DNA of 14,797 nt from CAYTOJ01 sp964439415 (GTDB lineage: Bacteria > Pseudomonadota > Alphaproteobacteria > Rickettsiales > CAZAGG01). The stretch spans positions 1 through 14,797 of the forward strand of contig CAYTOJ010000043.1 in assembly GCA_964439415.1 (NCBI GenBank), given 5' to 3'. A program made the translations under genes and the position numbers. This document shows positions 6,367-13,324 of the stretch, one piece after another. Position 1 is the stretch's first letter; every line of letters begins with the position of its first letter. A model generated the notes under the pieces. The model was not told the origin of the DNA. It searched no databases and worked only from the letters and a program-made list of their open reading frames with translations.

Positions 6367-6870
6367 CTATCCGGTAATTTTAAGATTCTTTTTTCGTCTC
6401 TCTGCTAAAGCATCCGCTTTTTTTCTGCGTCGATCAGGCCCTTTATATACTTTAGTTACCACAAAACCACGGGGATTATCAACTACCGATTGGATTCTTC
6501 TGCATATCTGCTGAATAGAAAACGGCTTGGCAAGATATTCCGTAACACCAGCATCCCTAGCTTTTTCTATATCGTCCCGCTCTGCCCTGCCGGATAGCAT
6601 TATTATGGGCAATGTGCGTATTTTTGGATTATTATTATTCCTCAGTGCGATAGTAAAATCTATACCATTCATTGGTTCCATCAGCCAGTCACAGAATATT
6701 ATATGCGGCTTGTGCCTGATGGTTTGGTTTATCCCCTCCTCCCCATCTGATGCTACTATAATATTACTGAATCCTAATGCAATAAGCGCATTACGGATAA
6801 GATTCCTAAGTATTGAATCATCATCCACAATTAAAATACGGACGTTAGCTAATTTAACAGAAGGCTGCAT
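6367..6870 (-). CDS. CheY-like response regulator with basic C-terminal tail
   Basis: This is a single receiver domain of about 125 residues. The acidic pocket is D16-D17-D18, the phosphoacceptor D61 (in IIFCDWLMEPMNG), the switch S93 (LSGRAE) and the conserved K115 (LAKPF). No output domain follows. Instead a basic tail with GPDRRRKKADALAERRKK (about 143-160) ends the 167-residue protein, which could bind nucleic acid, membrane or a partner. The start is supported by AGGA (minus strand, 6878-6875) four bases before the ATG. The following gene, 7 bp downstream, encodes a helical protein likely to interact with it. No histidine kinase gene is present in the window, so the input is unknown. Confidence 0.93.
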   Translation of the reverse strand: MQPSVKLANVRILIVDDDSILRNLIRNALIALGFSNIIVASDGEEGINQTIRHKPHIIFCDWLMEPMNGIDFTIALRNNNNPKIRTLPIIMLSGRAERDDIEKARDAGVTEYLAKPFSIQQICRRIQSVVDNPRGFVVTKVYKGPDRRRKKADALAERRKKNLKITG

Positions 6871-7004
6871 TATTTCCTGAAACTTGATTACCTTTGATGT
6901 GCACTATGTGTTATGTGCAACGCAGCATATACCCGGTAATCAACGCACAAGTCCACCACTCAATAATGAAATTACTATTACGGCTTGTATAAATTCTGGT
7001 GGTT
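6871..7004 (-). promoter_or_regulatory. Upstream region of the response regulator, candidate small operator
   Basis: This segment carries no gene. TGCAC (6900-6904) and GTGCA (6915-6919) form an inverted repeat with a 10-bp spacer about 30 bp upstream of the regulator start. It could be an operator, but arms of 5 bp are weak evidence. No convincing pair of promoter boxes was found. Confidence 0.2.
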
Positions 7005-7187
7005 AGAGACTGTAGCGATTTCGCTAGGGCGTGGCGAAAACTTTGGTTTTTGAGAGTCCAGCGTTTAGAAAACAGCGAAGCTGTTTTTAGCGCAGACGAA
7101 GTTCCAGTGTATTCTACATACACGAAAGCCGGAAGCGCAGGAAACAAATGTTTGCAGCAAGCCATAGTAGAAATCGCTACAGACTCT
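7005..7187. repeat. Structured element with terminal inverted repeats, MITE-like
   Basis: The ends are inverted copies: 7005-7022 (AGAGACTGTAGCGATTTC) against 7170-7187, matching at 17 of 18 positions and perfectly over 13 (CTGTAGCGATTTC). The interior has further hairpins: AAAACAGC (7069-7076) with GCTGTTTT (7080-7087) around a GAA loop, and GTGTAT (7107-7112) with ATACAC (7118-7123). Both strands happen to be open for 60-80 codons, as often seen in palindromic repeats, but neither frame resembles a known protein. The right end lies one base from the tsf stop codon. A non-autonomous mobile or palindromic element is the best reading. Other copies elsewhere in the genome would be needed to prove it. 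Confidence 0.5.
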
Positions 7188-7188
7188 C

Positions 7189-8112
7189 TTAGGAGGCTTT
7201 AGCCATGGATGCTACTTCTGCGGCAAAATCGCCCTGCTCCTTCTCTATACCCTCGCCTACTGTAAAGCGCTTGAAGGCTGATATGGAAACTTCCGCGCCT
7301 ACATCACCCGCTGCAGCCTTTAAAACATCGGCAATTTTGGTTTTATTGTCCATCACAAACACCTGCTCCAGAAGAACTACTTCCTCATAGTATTTACGAA
7401 CGCGGCCTTCCACCATTTTATCTATAACATTAGCTGGCTTGCCGGATGCTGCCGCCTGCTCCCTGAAGATTTCCTTCTCACGCTCCAAAGCTTCCGGGTC
7501 AATTTCAGCTTGAGTCAATGCTTCAGGCCGTGCCGCTGCAATATGCATGGCAATCTGTTTGCCAAGAGCCGCCAGTTTAGCCTTATCGCCTTTGGATTCC
7601 ATGGCTACTAATACGCCAATCTTGCCAAGGCCTGGGGTTATCTGATTATGGGTATAACTTACAACCACGCCATCAGTAGCGGAAACTTTCGCCATACGCC
7701 GCAGATTTATATTCTCACCGATAATAGCGATAAGCTCAACCACCGAGTCCTGTACGCTTTTGCCGGATTTCAAGCTGGCATTCTTCAAAGCCTCAATATC
7801 AGTCACACCTTTAGCGGCTATTACTATTTCAGCAGCAAGCGCCTGGAACTTGTCGTTCTTTGCCACAAAGTCAGTCTCACTGTTAAGCTCCACCATAACG
7901 CCGCTATTAGCATCAGCGGAAATGCCAACAGCTCCGTCAGCCGCCGTGCGGCCTGATTTTTTCTGTGCTGCCGCCATACCCTTCTTGCGCAGCCAGTCCA
8001 AAGCCTGCTCAATGTCACCGCCCATTTCTGTAAGGGCTTTTTTGCAATCCATCATACCTGCGCCGGATGTTTCACGCAGTTGTTTTACTTTCTCGCTGGT
8101 TATCTCGCTCAT
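7189..8112 (-). CDS. tsf: Translation elongation factor Ts
   Basis: EF-Ts is the guanine-nucleotide exchange factor that recycles EF-Tu-GDP in the cytosol. The 307-residue length is typical of the bacterial family. An N-terminal UBA-like domain (about 1-45) carries LRETSGAGMMDCKKAL, and the EF-Tu-contacting T80-DFVAKN-86 motif is intact, followed by the core and the C-terminal ISAFKRFTVGEGIEKE segment. GGAGA on the minus strand (8125-8121), eight bases before the ATG, supports the start. It lies 23 bp downstream of rpsB, so the two form the usual operon. The pyrH and frr genes that often follow are absent; a structured element lies immediately after the stop. Confidence 0.97.
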   Translation of the reverse strand: MSEITSEKVKQLRETSGAGMMDCKKALTEMGGDIEQALDWLRKKGMAAAQKKSGRTAADGAVGISADANSGVMVELNSETDFVAKNDKFQALAAEIVIAAKGVTDIEALKNASLKSGKSVQDSVVELIAIIGENINLRRMAKVSATDGVVVSYTHNQITPGLGKIGVLVAMESKGDKAKLAALGKQIAMHIAAARPEALTQAEIDPEALEREKEIFREQAAASGKPANVIDKMVEGRVRKYYEEVVLLEQVFVMDNKTKIADVLKAAAGDVGAEVSISAFKRFTVGEGIEKEQGDFAAEVASMAKAS

Positions 8113-8135
8113 GACTATATTCTCCGCAGTGTTGC

Positions 8136-9101
8136 TTATGCTTCTTTTTTCGCTCTTGGTTTTCTGGCCGGCGTTTTTCTCTCTCGCTCCATTACCGCAG
8201 GCTCTTTCTCCCGAACCACCTTAGTTGCGGCAACATCCACCACTACAGCTTTCTTTTTGATCTGCTTAATTTCAGTATCAGTATTCTTAGGGGCATCAAC
8301 TTCCACAAATTCCCCCGTGCCGGATATTTGCAGCAGTCGTTCCGGGCCTTTTACAAATTCAGCTTCACTGAACGGCAGAGCCATAGATTCACCCAGGTCA
8401 ACCCCTGACTTCTGCAAGGATTCCTGAATCCCTGAGAGAACCGCATCAGAAATCATGCGGCAGTAAAATTTTATTGCACGGTTTGAGTCATCGTTACCAG
8501 GAACCGGATAGTTTATGCCAACCGGGTCAGAATTACTGTCAAGCACTGCTATCACCGGAATATCAAGCTGTTTTGCTTCCAGCACCGCGATTGATTCTTT
8601 ATTGGTGTCCACAATAAAAAGAATATCTGGTACGCCGCCCATATCCTTAATGCCGCCCAGATTTTTCTCCAGCTTGTCGCGCTCGCGGGTCATCTGCACT
8701 ATTTCGCTTTTGGTGTAACCTGCAGGATTAGCGATAATATCCTCCATCTTCCGTAGCTTTTTGATGGACTGTGAAACCGTGTTCCAGTTGGTAAGCATTC
8801 CGCCAAGCCAACGGCTGTTAACATAATACTGGCCGCAGCGTTTTGCATACTCAGCAATAATAGGTGATGCCTGTGGTTTAGTGCCAACAAACAACACACG
8901 GCCATTACCGGCTACAACTTCTTTCACCGTCTGCAATGCTCTTTTCAGCAAAGGCGTAGTCTGCTGCAAATCTATTATGTGAATATCGTTACGGATACCG
9001 AAAAGGTATGGAGCCATACGCGGGTTCCACCTTCTGGTTTTGTGACCGAAATGCACACCGCTTTCGATCATTTCACGCATACTGAATGCGGGTAGGCTCA
9101 T
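8136..9101 (-). CDS. rpsB: 30S ribosomal protein S2 with long C-terminal extension
   Basis: S2 binds late to the small subunit near the mRNA exit side and helps hold S1. I start at 9101, giving MSLPAFSMREMIESGVHFGHKTRRWNPRM, the canonical beginning; GGAG (minus strand, 9111-9108) lies six bases upstream. A longer frame from 9227 would translate the leader and is rejected. Family blocks VGTKPQA (72-78), RWLGGMLTNW (97-106), PDILFIVDTNKE (158-169) and NSDPVGINYPVPGNDD (190-205) are present. At 321 residues it exceeds the usual 240-260. The tail from about 232 on is acidic first and then Lys/Arg/Pro/Ala-rich (KTPARKPRAKKEA) and is probably disordered. It forms an operon with tsf. Confidence 0.96.
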   Translation of the reverse strand: MSLPAFSMREMIESGVHFGHKTRRWNPRMAPYLFGIRNDIHIIDLQQTTPLLKRALQTVKEVVAGNGRVLFVGTKPQASPIIAEYAKRCGQYYVNSRWLGGMLTNWNTVSQSIKKLRKMEDIIANPAGYTKSEIVQMTRERDKLEKNLGGIKDMGGVPDILFIVDTNKESIAVLEAKQLDIPVIAVLDSNSDPVGINYPVPGNDDSNRAIKFYCRMISDAVLSGIQESLQKSGVDLGESMALPFSEAEFVKGPERLLQISGTGEFVEVDAPKNTDTEIKQIKKKAVVVDVAATKVVREKEPAVMERERKTPARKPRAKKEA

Positions 9102-9278
9102 AGAAAACTCCAATTGTTTACGGTTATACCTTGGCTGGACAGAGAAGCGCAAGCTTGAGCACCACCGAAACAAGCATCCAGCCTGTGAATTAAACGCGCT
9201 ATTTAAAGGCATTACTTTAATTTGCAAGTTTTAATTGAAATGAAAATTTTCAGTTTTTCAAACGACAGGGCATAGAAG
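9102..9278 (-). promoter_or_regulatory. rpsB 5' leader with potential two-part hairpin
   Basis: On the minus strand GGCTGGA (9183-9177) pairs with TCCAGCC (9139-9133), and inside it GCTTG (9175-9171) pairs with CAAGC (9157-9153), separated by an asymmetric internal loop. The hairpin ends about 20 nt before the Shine-Dalgarno site. S2 is known to repress its own operon through the rpsB leader in gammaproteobacteria; a similar role here is inference. The upstream part is AT-rich and includes a perfect palindrome TGAAAATTTTCA (9241-9252). A TTGCAA at 9227-9222 could be a -35 box, but no well-spaced -10 box was found. Confidence 0.4.
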
Positions 9279-9974
9279 TTAAAGCAAACCACTGGCTTTG
9301 AAGGAATAAAAGTTATTCCCGGCGATGATGATATGATCATGCACTTTAATGCCTAAGCTTTCCGCCCCGGCGACTATCTGGCGGGTGGTATCAATATCTG
9401 CTTTGGATGGATTAGCATCTCCACTTGGGTGGTTATGCAGCAGGATTATAGCACTGGAGCCTGAGTCCAGCGCATGTTTCACCACTTCACGCGGGTAGGC
9501 CTGAGTCTGGTTGATTGTACCCTTTTGCAATATCTCATCCTTAATCAGCATATTGCGGCCATTAAGGTGGAGTAGGCGGAATTCCTCTATCTTACTGTCC
9601 TTCAGCGCCATTTTGCAGTAATCTATCAGTGCCAGCCAGCTATCTAGCACAGGCTGACGTTTGACTTCATCCCGCACCAGCCGCTCGGCCATGTTTTTTG
9701 CCACTTTTAATACGGCAATTGCGCTGGAGCCGCAGCCTGGAACTTTTTCCAGCTCCGCCTTTTCCGCACTCACTACTTTATTCAAGCTGCCGAACTTTTT
9801 TAAAAGGCTTTTCGCCAAAGGTTTTACATCACCCCTTGGGCGGGCGGCGAACAGCAGCATCTCCAGGATTTCATAATCAGCCAGCCCTTCCGCCCCGTGC
9901 TGCAACACCCGCTCCCGCAGCCGCTCCCGATGGCCAGAGTTTAGGTTATCAGGGTTTGCAACCTCCTGACTCAT
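9279..9974 (-). CDS. radC: RadC family JAB-domain protein
   Basis: RadC proteins combine a helix-hairpin-helix region with a JAMM/MPN+ metalloprotease-like domain. Despite the name, a role in DNA repair is doubtful and the true substrate is not established. In this 231-residue sequence the HhH-like motif is KVPGCGSSAIAVLK (77-90). The JAMM residues are complete: E147, H180-x-H182, S190 and D193 in LLHNHPSGDANPSKAD, so the metal site appears functional. The gene starts only 2 bp after the map stop with no independent Shine-Dalgarno site, implying translational coupling. The map-radC order is common in alphaproteobacteria. Confidence 0.95.
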   Translation of the reverse strand: MSQEVANPDNLNSGHRERLRERVLQHGAEGLADYEILEMLLFAARPRGDVKPLAKSLLKKFGSLNKVVSAEKAELEKVPGCGSSAIAVLKVAKNMAERLVRDEVKRQPVLDSWLALIDYCKMALKDSKIEEFRLLHLNGRNMLIKDEILQKGTINQTQAYPREVVKHALDSGSSAIILLHNHPSGDANPSKADIDTTRQIVAGAESLGIKVHDHIIIAGNNFYSFKASGLL

Positions 9975-9976
9975 TT

Positions 9977-10780
9977 TTAAGTATACGGCGGTTTGGTGTG
10001 ATTTAGGGGGGAGAGGGTAAAAATCTCACAGCCCTCAGCGGTTATGCCTATGGTATGCTCAAACTGGGCGGAGAGGCTGCGGTCGCGGGTGATAACCGTC
10101 CAGCCATCCTTTAATGTCAGAGTGTCCGGCTTGCCGATGTTTATCATTGGCTCAACGGTGAATATCATCCCCGCTTCCAGTTTTAAACCGGTGGCTGGCT
10201 GGCCGTAGTGCAGAACATTAGGCGCATCGTGGAAAATCTGGCCGATGCCGTGGCCGCAATAATCCCGCACTACTGAAAATCCATGGCTCTCAGCGTGGCT
10301 TTGAATAGCGTGGCCGATATCCCCCAGGGTGTTGCCGGGCTTAACCTTTGCAATGCCACGGGTGAAAGCCTCAAAGGTTACATCCACCAGCCGTCTGGCT
10401 TTAATGCTTGGCTCCCCGGCAAAAAACATCCGGCTGGTGTCACCATACCAGCCATCCACAATCACTGTAACGTCTATGTTTACGATATCGCCGCTTTTCA
10501 GCTTCTGATCCGGCGCGGGGATGCCGTGACAGATAACATGATTGATGGAAGTACAGATGGATTTCGGGAACCCCTTGTAATTCAGCGGTGCAGGTATAGC
10601 GCCGCGCTGGATGATAAAATCATGGCATAGCCTGTTCAGTTCTTCCGTATCTATTCCCGGTTGCACATATGGGGTGATATAATCCAGCGTTTCCGCCGCC
10701 AACCTGCCTGCCGCCCGCATTTTCTGGAATGCCTCAGGGGGATGTATTTTTACGCTTCTCTGGTGCTGTGTAACAGTCAT
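9977..10780 (-). CDS. map: Methionine aminopeptidase, type I
   Basis: This enzyme removes the initiator methionine from nascent proteins after deformylation. The 267-residue length fits type I. All metal ligands are present: D103 (VNIDVT), D114 (WYGDTS), H177 (GHGIG), E210 (TVEPM) and E241 (QFEHT), and the conserved H85 (VICHGIP) is there. The sequence is ordinary throughout except for a short N-terminal extension before PPEAFQKMRAAG. It heads the map-radC pair. Its partner enzymes for N-terminal processing, def and fmt, lie 2.5 kb away in the same orientation, separated by the toxin-antitoxin cassette and sfsA. Confidence 0.97.
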   Translation of the reverse strand: MTVTQHQRSVKIHPPEAFQKMRAAGRLAAETLDYITPYVQPGIDTEELNRLCHDFIIQRGAIPAPLNYKGFPKSICTSINHVICHGIPAPDQKLKSGDIVNIDVTVIVDGWYGDTSRMFFAGEPSIKARRLVDVTFEAFTRGIAKVKPGNTLGDIGHAIQSHAESHGFSVVRDYCGHGIGQIFHDAPNVLHYGQPATGLKLEAGMIFTVEPMINIGKPDTLTLKDGWTVITRDRSLSAQFEHTIGITAEGCEIFTLSPLNHTKPPYT

Positions 10781-10971
10781 ATACCGTTACTGTTTAAAGA
10801 ATTGAAATTTTCCATGTCACTCCGATGGTATATCTTTTGTTTGCTAGGCGCACGCACCCCTTTTGTGCCTTGCTATGCTATCGCTTTGCAACTGGTTCAT
10901 AAATTGCCGAAGGCTTCGTCAGGACAAGAACATGTGAACTTACGGAGTGTCAGTACCACCATGACAGTTGT

Positions 10972-11000
10972 TTGACTTTTTATAAGAAATCACTTATCTT
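10972..11000 (+). promoter_or_regulatory. Promoter of toxin-antitoxin cassette
   Basis: TTGACT (10972-10977), a 17-nt spacer and TATCTT (10995-11000) match the sigma70 boxes at 5 of 6 and 4 of 6 positions. The -10 ends five bases before the antitoxin ATG, so the transcript would begin at or very near the start codon, giving a leaderless message. An inverted repeat ATAAG (10982-10986) / CTTAT (10993-10997) overlaps the -10 and is a possible site for repression by the antitoxin. Confidence 0.55.
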
Positions 11001-11005
11001 GCTGT

Positions 11006-11242
11006 ATGCTCACAATAGATATAAACGACGCTAAAATCAACCTCCCTAAATATATAAGCGATATGAAGGAAGGGGAGGTTCTGCTTTTATACAAAAATAG
11101 TAAGCCTGTTGCGGAGGTTAAAAAAGTTTCAGCAAAAGAAAAAACTTCTAAAAGAAAATTAGGGCAGTATAAGGGTAAGGTTCGTTTTGATAAAAACTTC
11201 ACTGATCCACTGCCTGACGAAATTCTGAAACATTTTACATAA
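11006..11242 (+). CDS. Phd/YefM-type antitoxin of a PIN-toxin pair
   Basis: A 78-residue protein with the layout of small antitoxins in this group: an N-terminal dimerising, DNA-binding part (MLTIDINDAKINLPKYISDMKEGEVLLLYKNSKPVAEV, about 1-38), a charged lysine-rich linker, and a C-terminal toxin-binding tail ending in DPLPDEILKHFT, a tail type regularly seen before PIN toxins. It would bind and neutralise the next gene's product and repress its own promoter. No Shine-Dalgarno site precedes it, consistent with a leaderless transcript. The toxin gene starts 5 bp after its stop. The cassette is flanked on both sides by minus-strand housekeeping genes, suggesting insertion by transfer. Confidence 0.87.
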   Translation: MLTIDINDAKINLPKYISDMKEGEVLLLYKNSKPVAEVKKVSAKEKTSKRKLGQYKGKVRFDKNFTDPLPDEILKHFT

Positions 11243-11247
11243 ATCCT

Positions 11248-11640
11248 GTGACAGAATATCTACTGGATACCTGCACTTTCCTGTGGCTTTCCAAGCATCC
11301 ACTTAAACTTACCGCGAAGGTCAGAGAAATTATAGAAGAGCCGAGGAACACTTTGTATCTAAGCGCAGTATCAGCTTATGAAATTGCACTGAAGTATTCA
11401 ATCGGTAAACTTGAGCTGAGTGAAAATCCTGAGCACTTTGTGGAAATAGCCTGCGCTCTTCATGATATAGACATTCTTCCTTTGCTTGCAAAAGCCGCTT
11501 TGCATGTATTCAGACTGCCTGCACTACACTCCGATCCCTTCGACCGTTTATTAATCTGCCAGTCGATCACCAGTGGCATACCAATCATAACAAACGATAG
11601 AAAGATTAAAGAATATAGTATTGTGAGAACAGTCTGGTAA
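11248..11640 (+). CDS. PIN-domain toxin (VapC-like ribonuclease)
   Basis: The 130-residue protein is a complete PIN domain, a Mg2+-dependent RNase fold that in such pairs cuts RNA (often tRNA or rRNA) when the antitoxin is lost. The acidic active-site residues are in place: D7 (LLDTCTFLW), E45 (AYEIALKY), D96/D99 (LHSDPFDRLL) and D117 (IITNDRKI). The HSDPFDRLL motif is typical of the subgroup found with Phd-like antitoxins. Translation starts at a GTG with no Shine-Dalgarno site, so it depends on coupling to the antitoxin, which would keep toxin levels lower. The gene ends 21 bp from the convergent sfsA stop. The RNA target cannot be read from the sequence. Confidence 0.92.
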   Translation: MTEYLLDTCTFLWLSKHPLKLTAKVREIIEEPRNTLYLSAVSAYEIALKYSIGKLELSENPEHFVEIACALHDIDILPLLAKAALHVFRLPALHSDPFDRLLICQSITSGIPIITNDRKIKEYSIVRTVW

Positions 11641-11661
11641 CAGTAAGGAATGGAAAATAAT

Positions 11662-12381
11662 TCACAGTTCAACCTTAATCGCTTTATTTATAGTTATCTC
11701 TGTCAGGCTCATCTTGCATGTATACGCCATCACCGCAACCCCGGATTTTTGCGCACTCAGTAATGCCTGATGGTACGCCGGGTCAATATCCCCGGCTATG
11801 GTGAATATATCTGCATCATCCCGCTGGCACAAAAACAGCACCCCTGCCCTCTCCCCCTGCTGCACAGCCTCCGCCAGATCAAACATATGTTTTGCGCCCC
11901 TGGCTGTTACTGCATCAGGAAATAGCAGCGCCGCCCGGCCATCATCTAAAACCCGCCGCATGTGAACGTTTTTAATTTCCAGATAATAATCCGGATGGTC
12001 TTGCGCCGTTAAAAGAAAGTCCACGCGGCTGTTATGGCCGTAGGGAACCTCCCGCTTGATTAACCCGGTTGTATAGTCGGCAAATTCCTTTAACTGGCTT
12101 TGAGCTAAAGCTTCAGCCACTATTTGGTTAGGCCGCATGGTGTTAACACCAACCAGATTACCACCCCCTGTATCCACCAGTTCCATGCCGTATTTGAGCT
12201 TGCCGCCATCCGGCTTGCGCGATAACCACACGGTAAACCCAGGCTCATCCAGCCCGGTCATGCGGCCTGAATTTGGGCAGTGAACCGTAACCTCCTCCCC
12301 ATTATCCAAAATGCAATCCGCCAGGAAGCGCTTGTAGCGCCGCACCAGCGTGGCTTTAATAAGAGGATCAGGGAATTTCAT
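11662..12381 (-). CDS. sfsA: SfsA family protein, nuclease-like
   Basis: SfsA was named for stimulation of sugar fermentation in E. coli. The family has an OB-like N-terminal part and a PD-(D/E)xK-type nuclease-like C-terminal domain, and its cellular role is unclear. At 239 residues the length is normal. Signature HCPNSGRM lies at 34-41, and the nuclease-like set D121 (SRVDFLL), E135 and K137 (LEIKNV) is intact. Its ATG lies within the end of fmt (14-bp overlap), so it is the last gene of def-fmt-sfsA and is translationally coupled. It converges with the toxin-antitoxin cassette. Confidence 0.95.
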   Translation of the reverse strand: MKFPDPLIKATLVRRYKRFLADCILDNGEEVTVHCPNSGRMTGLDEPGFTVWLSRKPDGGKLKYGMELVDTGGGNLVGVNTMRPNQIVAEALAQSQLKEFADYTTGLIKREVPYGHNSRVDFLLTAQDHPDYYLEIKNVHMRRVLDDGRAALLFPDAVTARGAKHMFDLAEAVQQGERAGVLFLCQRDDADIFTIAGDIDPAYHQALLSAQKSGVAVMAYTCKMSLTEITINKAIKVEL

Positions 12382-13306
12382 AGTGCTGTAGTACTGTGCC
12401 TGTGGGTATTTTCAGGCCGTTCAAAACCTCCATAGCAGTCAGCGGCTCCCTCCCGGAGCGTTGCAGCAGGCGCGGGCGGAGGGATTTTTTACTACAGGCT
12501 ATTGTCAGCTTATCATCCAGCACCGTGCCGGGATACCCGGTTACATCCACAACTTCCGCCAGCAGCACCTTTATCCGCTCGCCGTTATATTCAAAGTACG
12601 CGCCCGGATAAGGATTCAGGCCACGGATAATGCACTCCAGTTCAACTGCTGTGTATACACAGAAATCCAGCTTCGCCTCAGCTTTTTCAATTTTTTTAGC
12701 ATAAGTAATACCATTTTCGCTTTGCGGCGTATACTCAGCCGTAGCATTTTCGATTTTTGCCAGAGCATCCACCAGCAGACTTGCGCCAAGTAGAGACAAA
12801 CGGTCATGCAATGTTTTTGATGTTTCCTCATCATCTATGGGGATTTTGCGCATTAATATTATAGACCCTGCATCCAGCCGTTCATCCATTTGCATGATGC
12901 ACACTCCCGTTTCCGCATCCCCCGCCATTACCGTGCGCTGAATTGGCGCGGCTCCCCGCCAGCGTGGAAGCAGGGATGGGTGAATATTAATGCAGCCGTA
13001 TCTTGGTATCTCCAGAATAGCTTTTGGCAGTAACAGCCCATAAGCCGCAACCACTGCAATATCAGCATTCAGCCCCTTAAATTCCGCAGCCGCTTCATCA
13101 GATTTAAGCGATGTTGGATTATAAACGGGAATACCATGTTTTTCAGCCGCTAGATGAATGTCAGACTTTCTAAGTTCCATTCCCCTGCCAGCAAACTTTG
13201 GCGGCATGGTGTATGCGGAGATAATTTTATGACCTGCCTTTATTATGGTCTCAAACGCCGCAACCGCAAAGGCTGGCGTACCCATGAATACTATGTTAAG
13301 AGCCAT
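12368..13306 (-). CDS. fmt: Methionyl-tRNA formyltransferase
   Basis: Fmt transfers a formyl group from 10-formyltetrahydrofolate to Met-tRNAfMet for initiation. The 312-residue protein has the N-terminal formyltransferase domain with catalytic N107 and H109 (INIHPSLLPRWRGAAPIQ) and D145 (LDAGSI), the TPAFAV start and the PPKFAGRG loop. The C-terminal tRNA-binding domain, from about 205, includes RGLNPYPGAYF. The length matches the family. It follows def by 18 bp and overlaps sfsA by 14 bp; def-fmt is the classical pairing of adding and removing the formyl group. A GGA close to the ATG may serve as a weak Shine-Dalgarno site. Confidence 0.97.
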   Translation of the reverse strand: MALNIVFMGTPAFAVAAFETIIKAGHKIISAYTMPPKFAGRGMELRKSDIHLAAEKHGIPVYNPTSLKSDEAAAEFKGLNADIAVVAAYGLLLPKAILEIPRYGCINIHPSLLPRWRGAAPIQRTVMAGDAETGVCIMQMDERLDAGSIILMRKIPIDDEETSKTLHDRLSLLGASLLVDALAKIENATAEYTPQSENGITYAKKIEKAEAKLDFCVYTAVELECIIRGLNPYPGAYFEYNGERIKVLLAEVVDVTGYPGTVLDDKLTIACSKKSLRPRLLQRSGREPLTAMEVLNGLKIPTGTVLQHYEIP

Positions 13307-13324
13307 TTCCAGGCATCCCTTATT

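Noticed and set aside
6911..7202. Two opposing small ORFs (minus 6911-7165, plus 6999-7202) as genes
   Set aside because: Both lie mostly within the inverted-repeat element, resemble no known protein, and open frames on both strands are expected from palindromic sequence.
9102..9227. 42-codon N-terminal extension of rpsB
   Set aside because: The extension is unlike any S2, reads through the foldable leader, and a good Shine-Dalgarno site precedes the canonical MSLPAF start at 9101.
10661..10975. Plus-strand ORF overlapping the map 5' end and its upstream region
   Set aside because: It is antisense to conserved map codons and ends in spacer; there is no start signal and no family resemblance.
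10781..11005. tRNA or structured RNA gene in the map/antitoxin spacer
   Set aside because: A GGTTCATAA stretch recalls a T-arm, but no acceptor, D or anticodon stems can be drawn around it; only a short CGAAGGCTTCG palindrome and the cassette promoter are supported.
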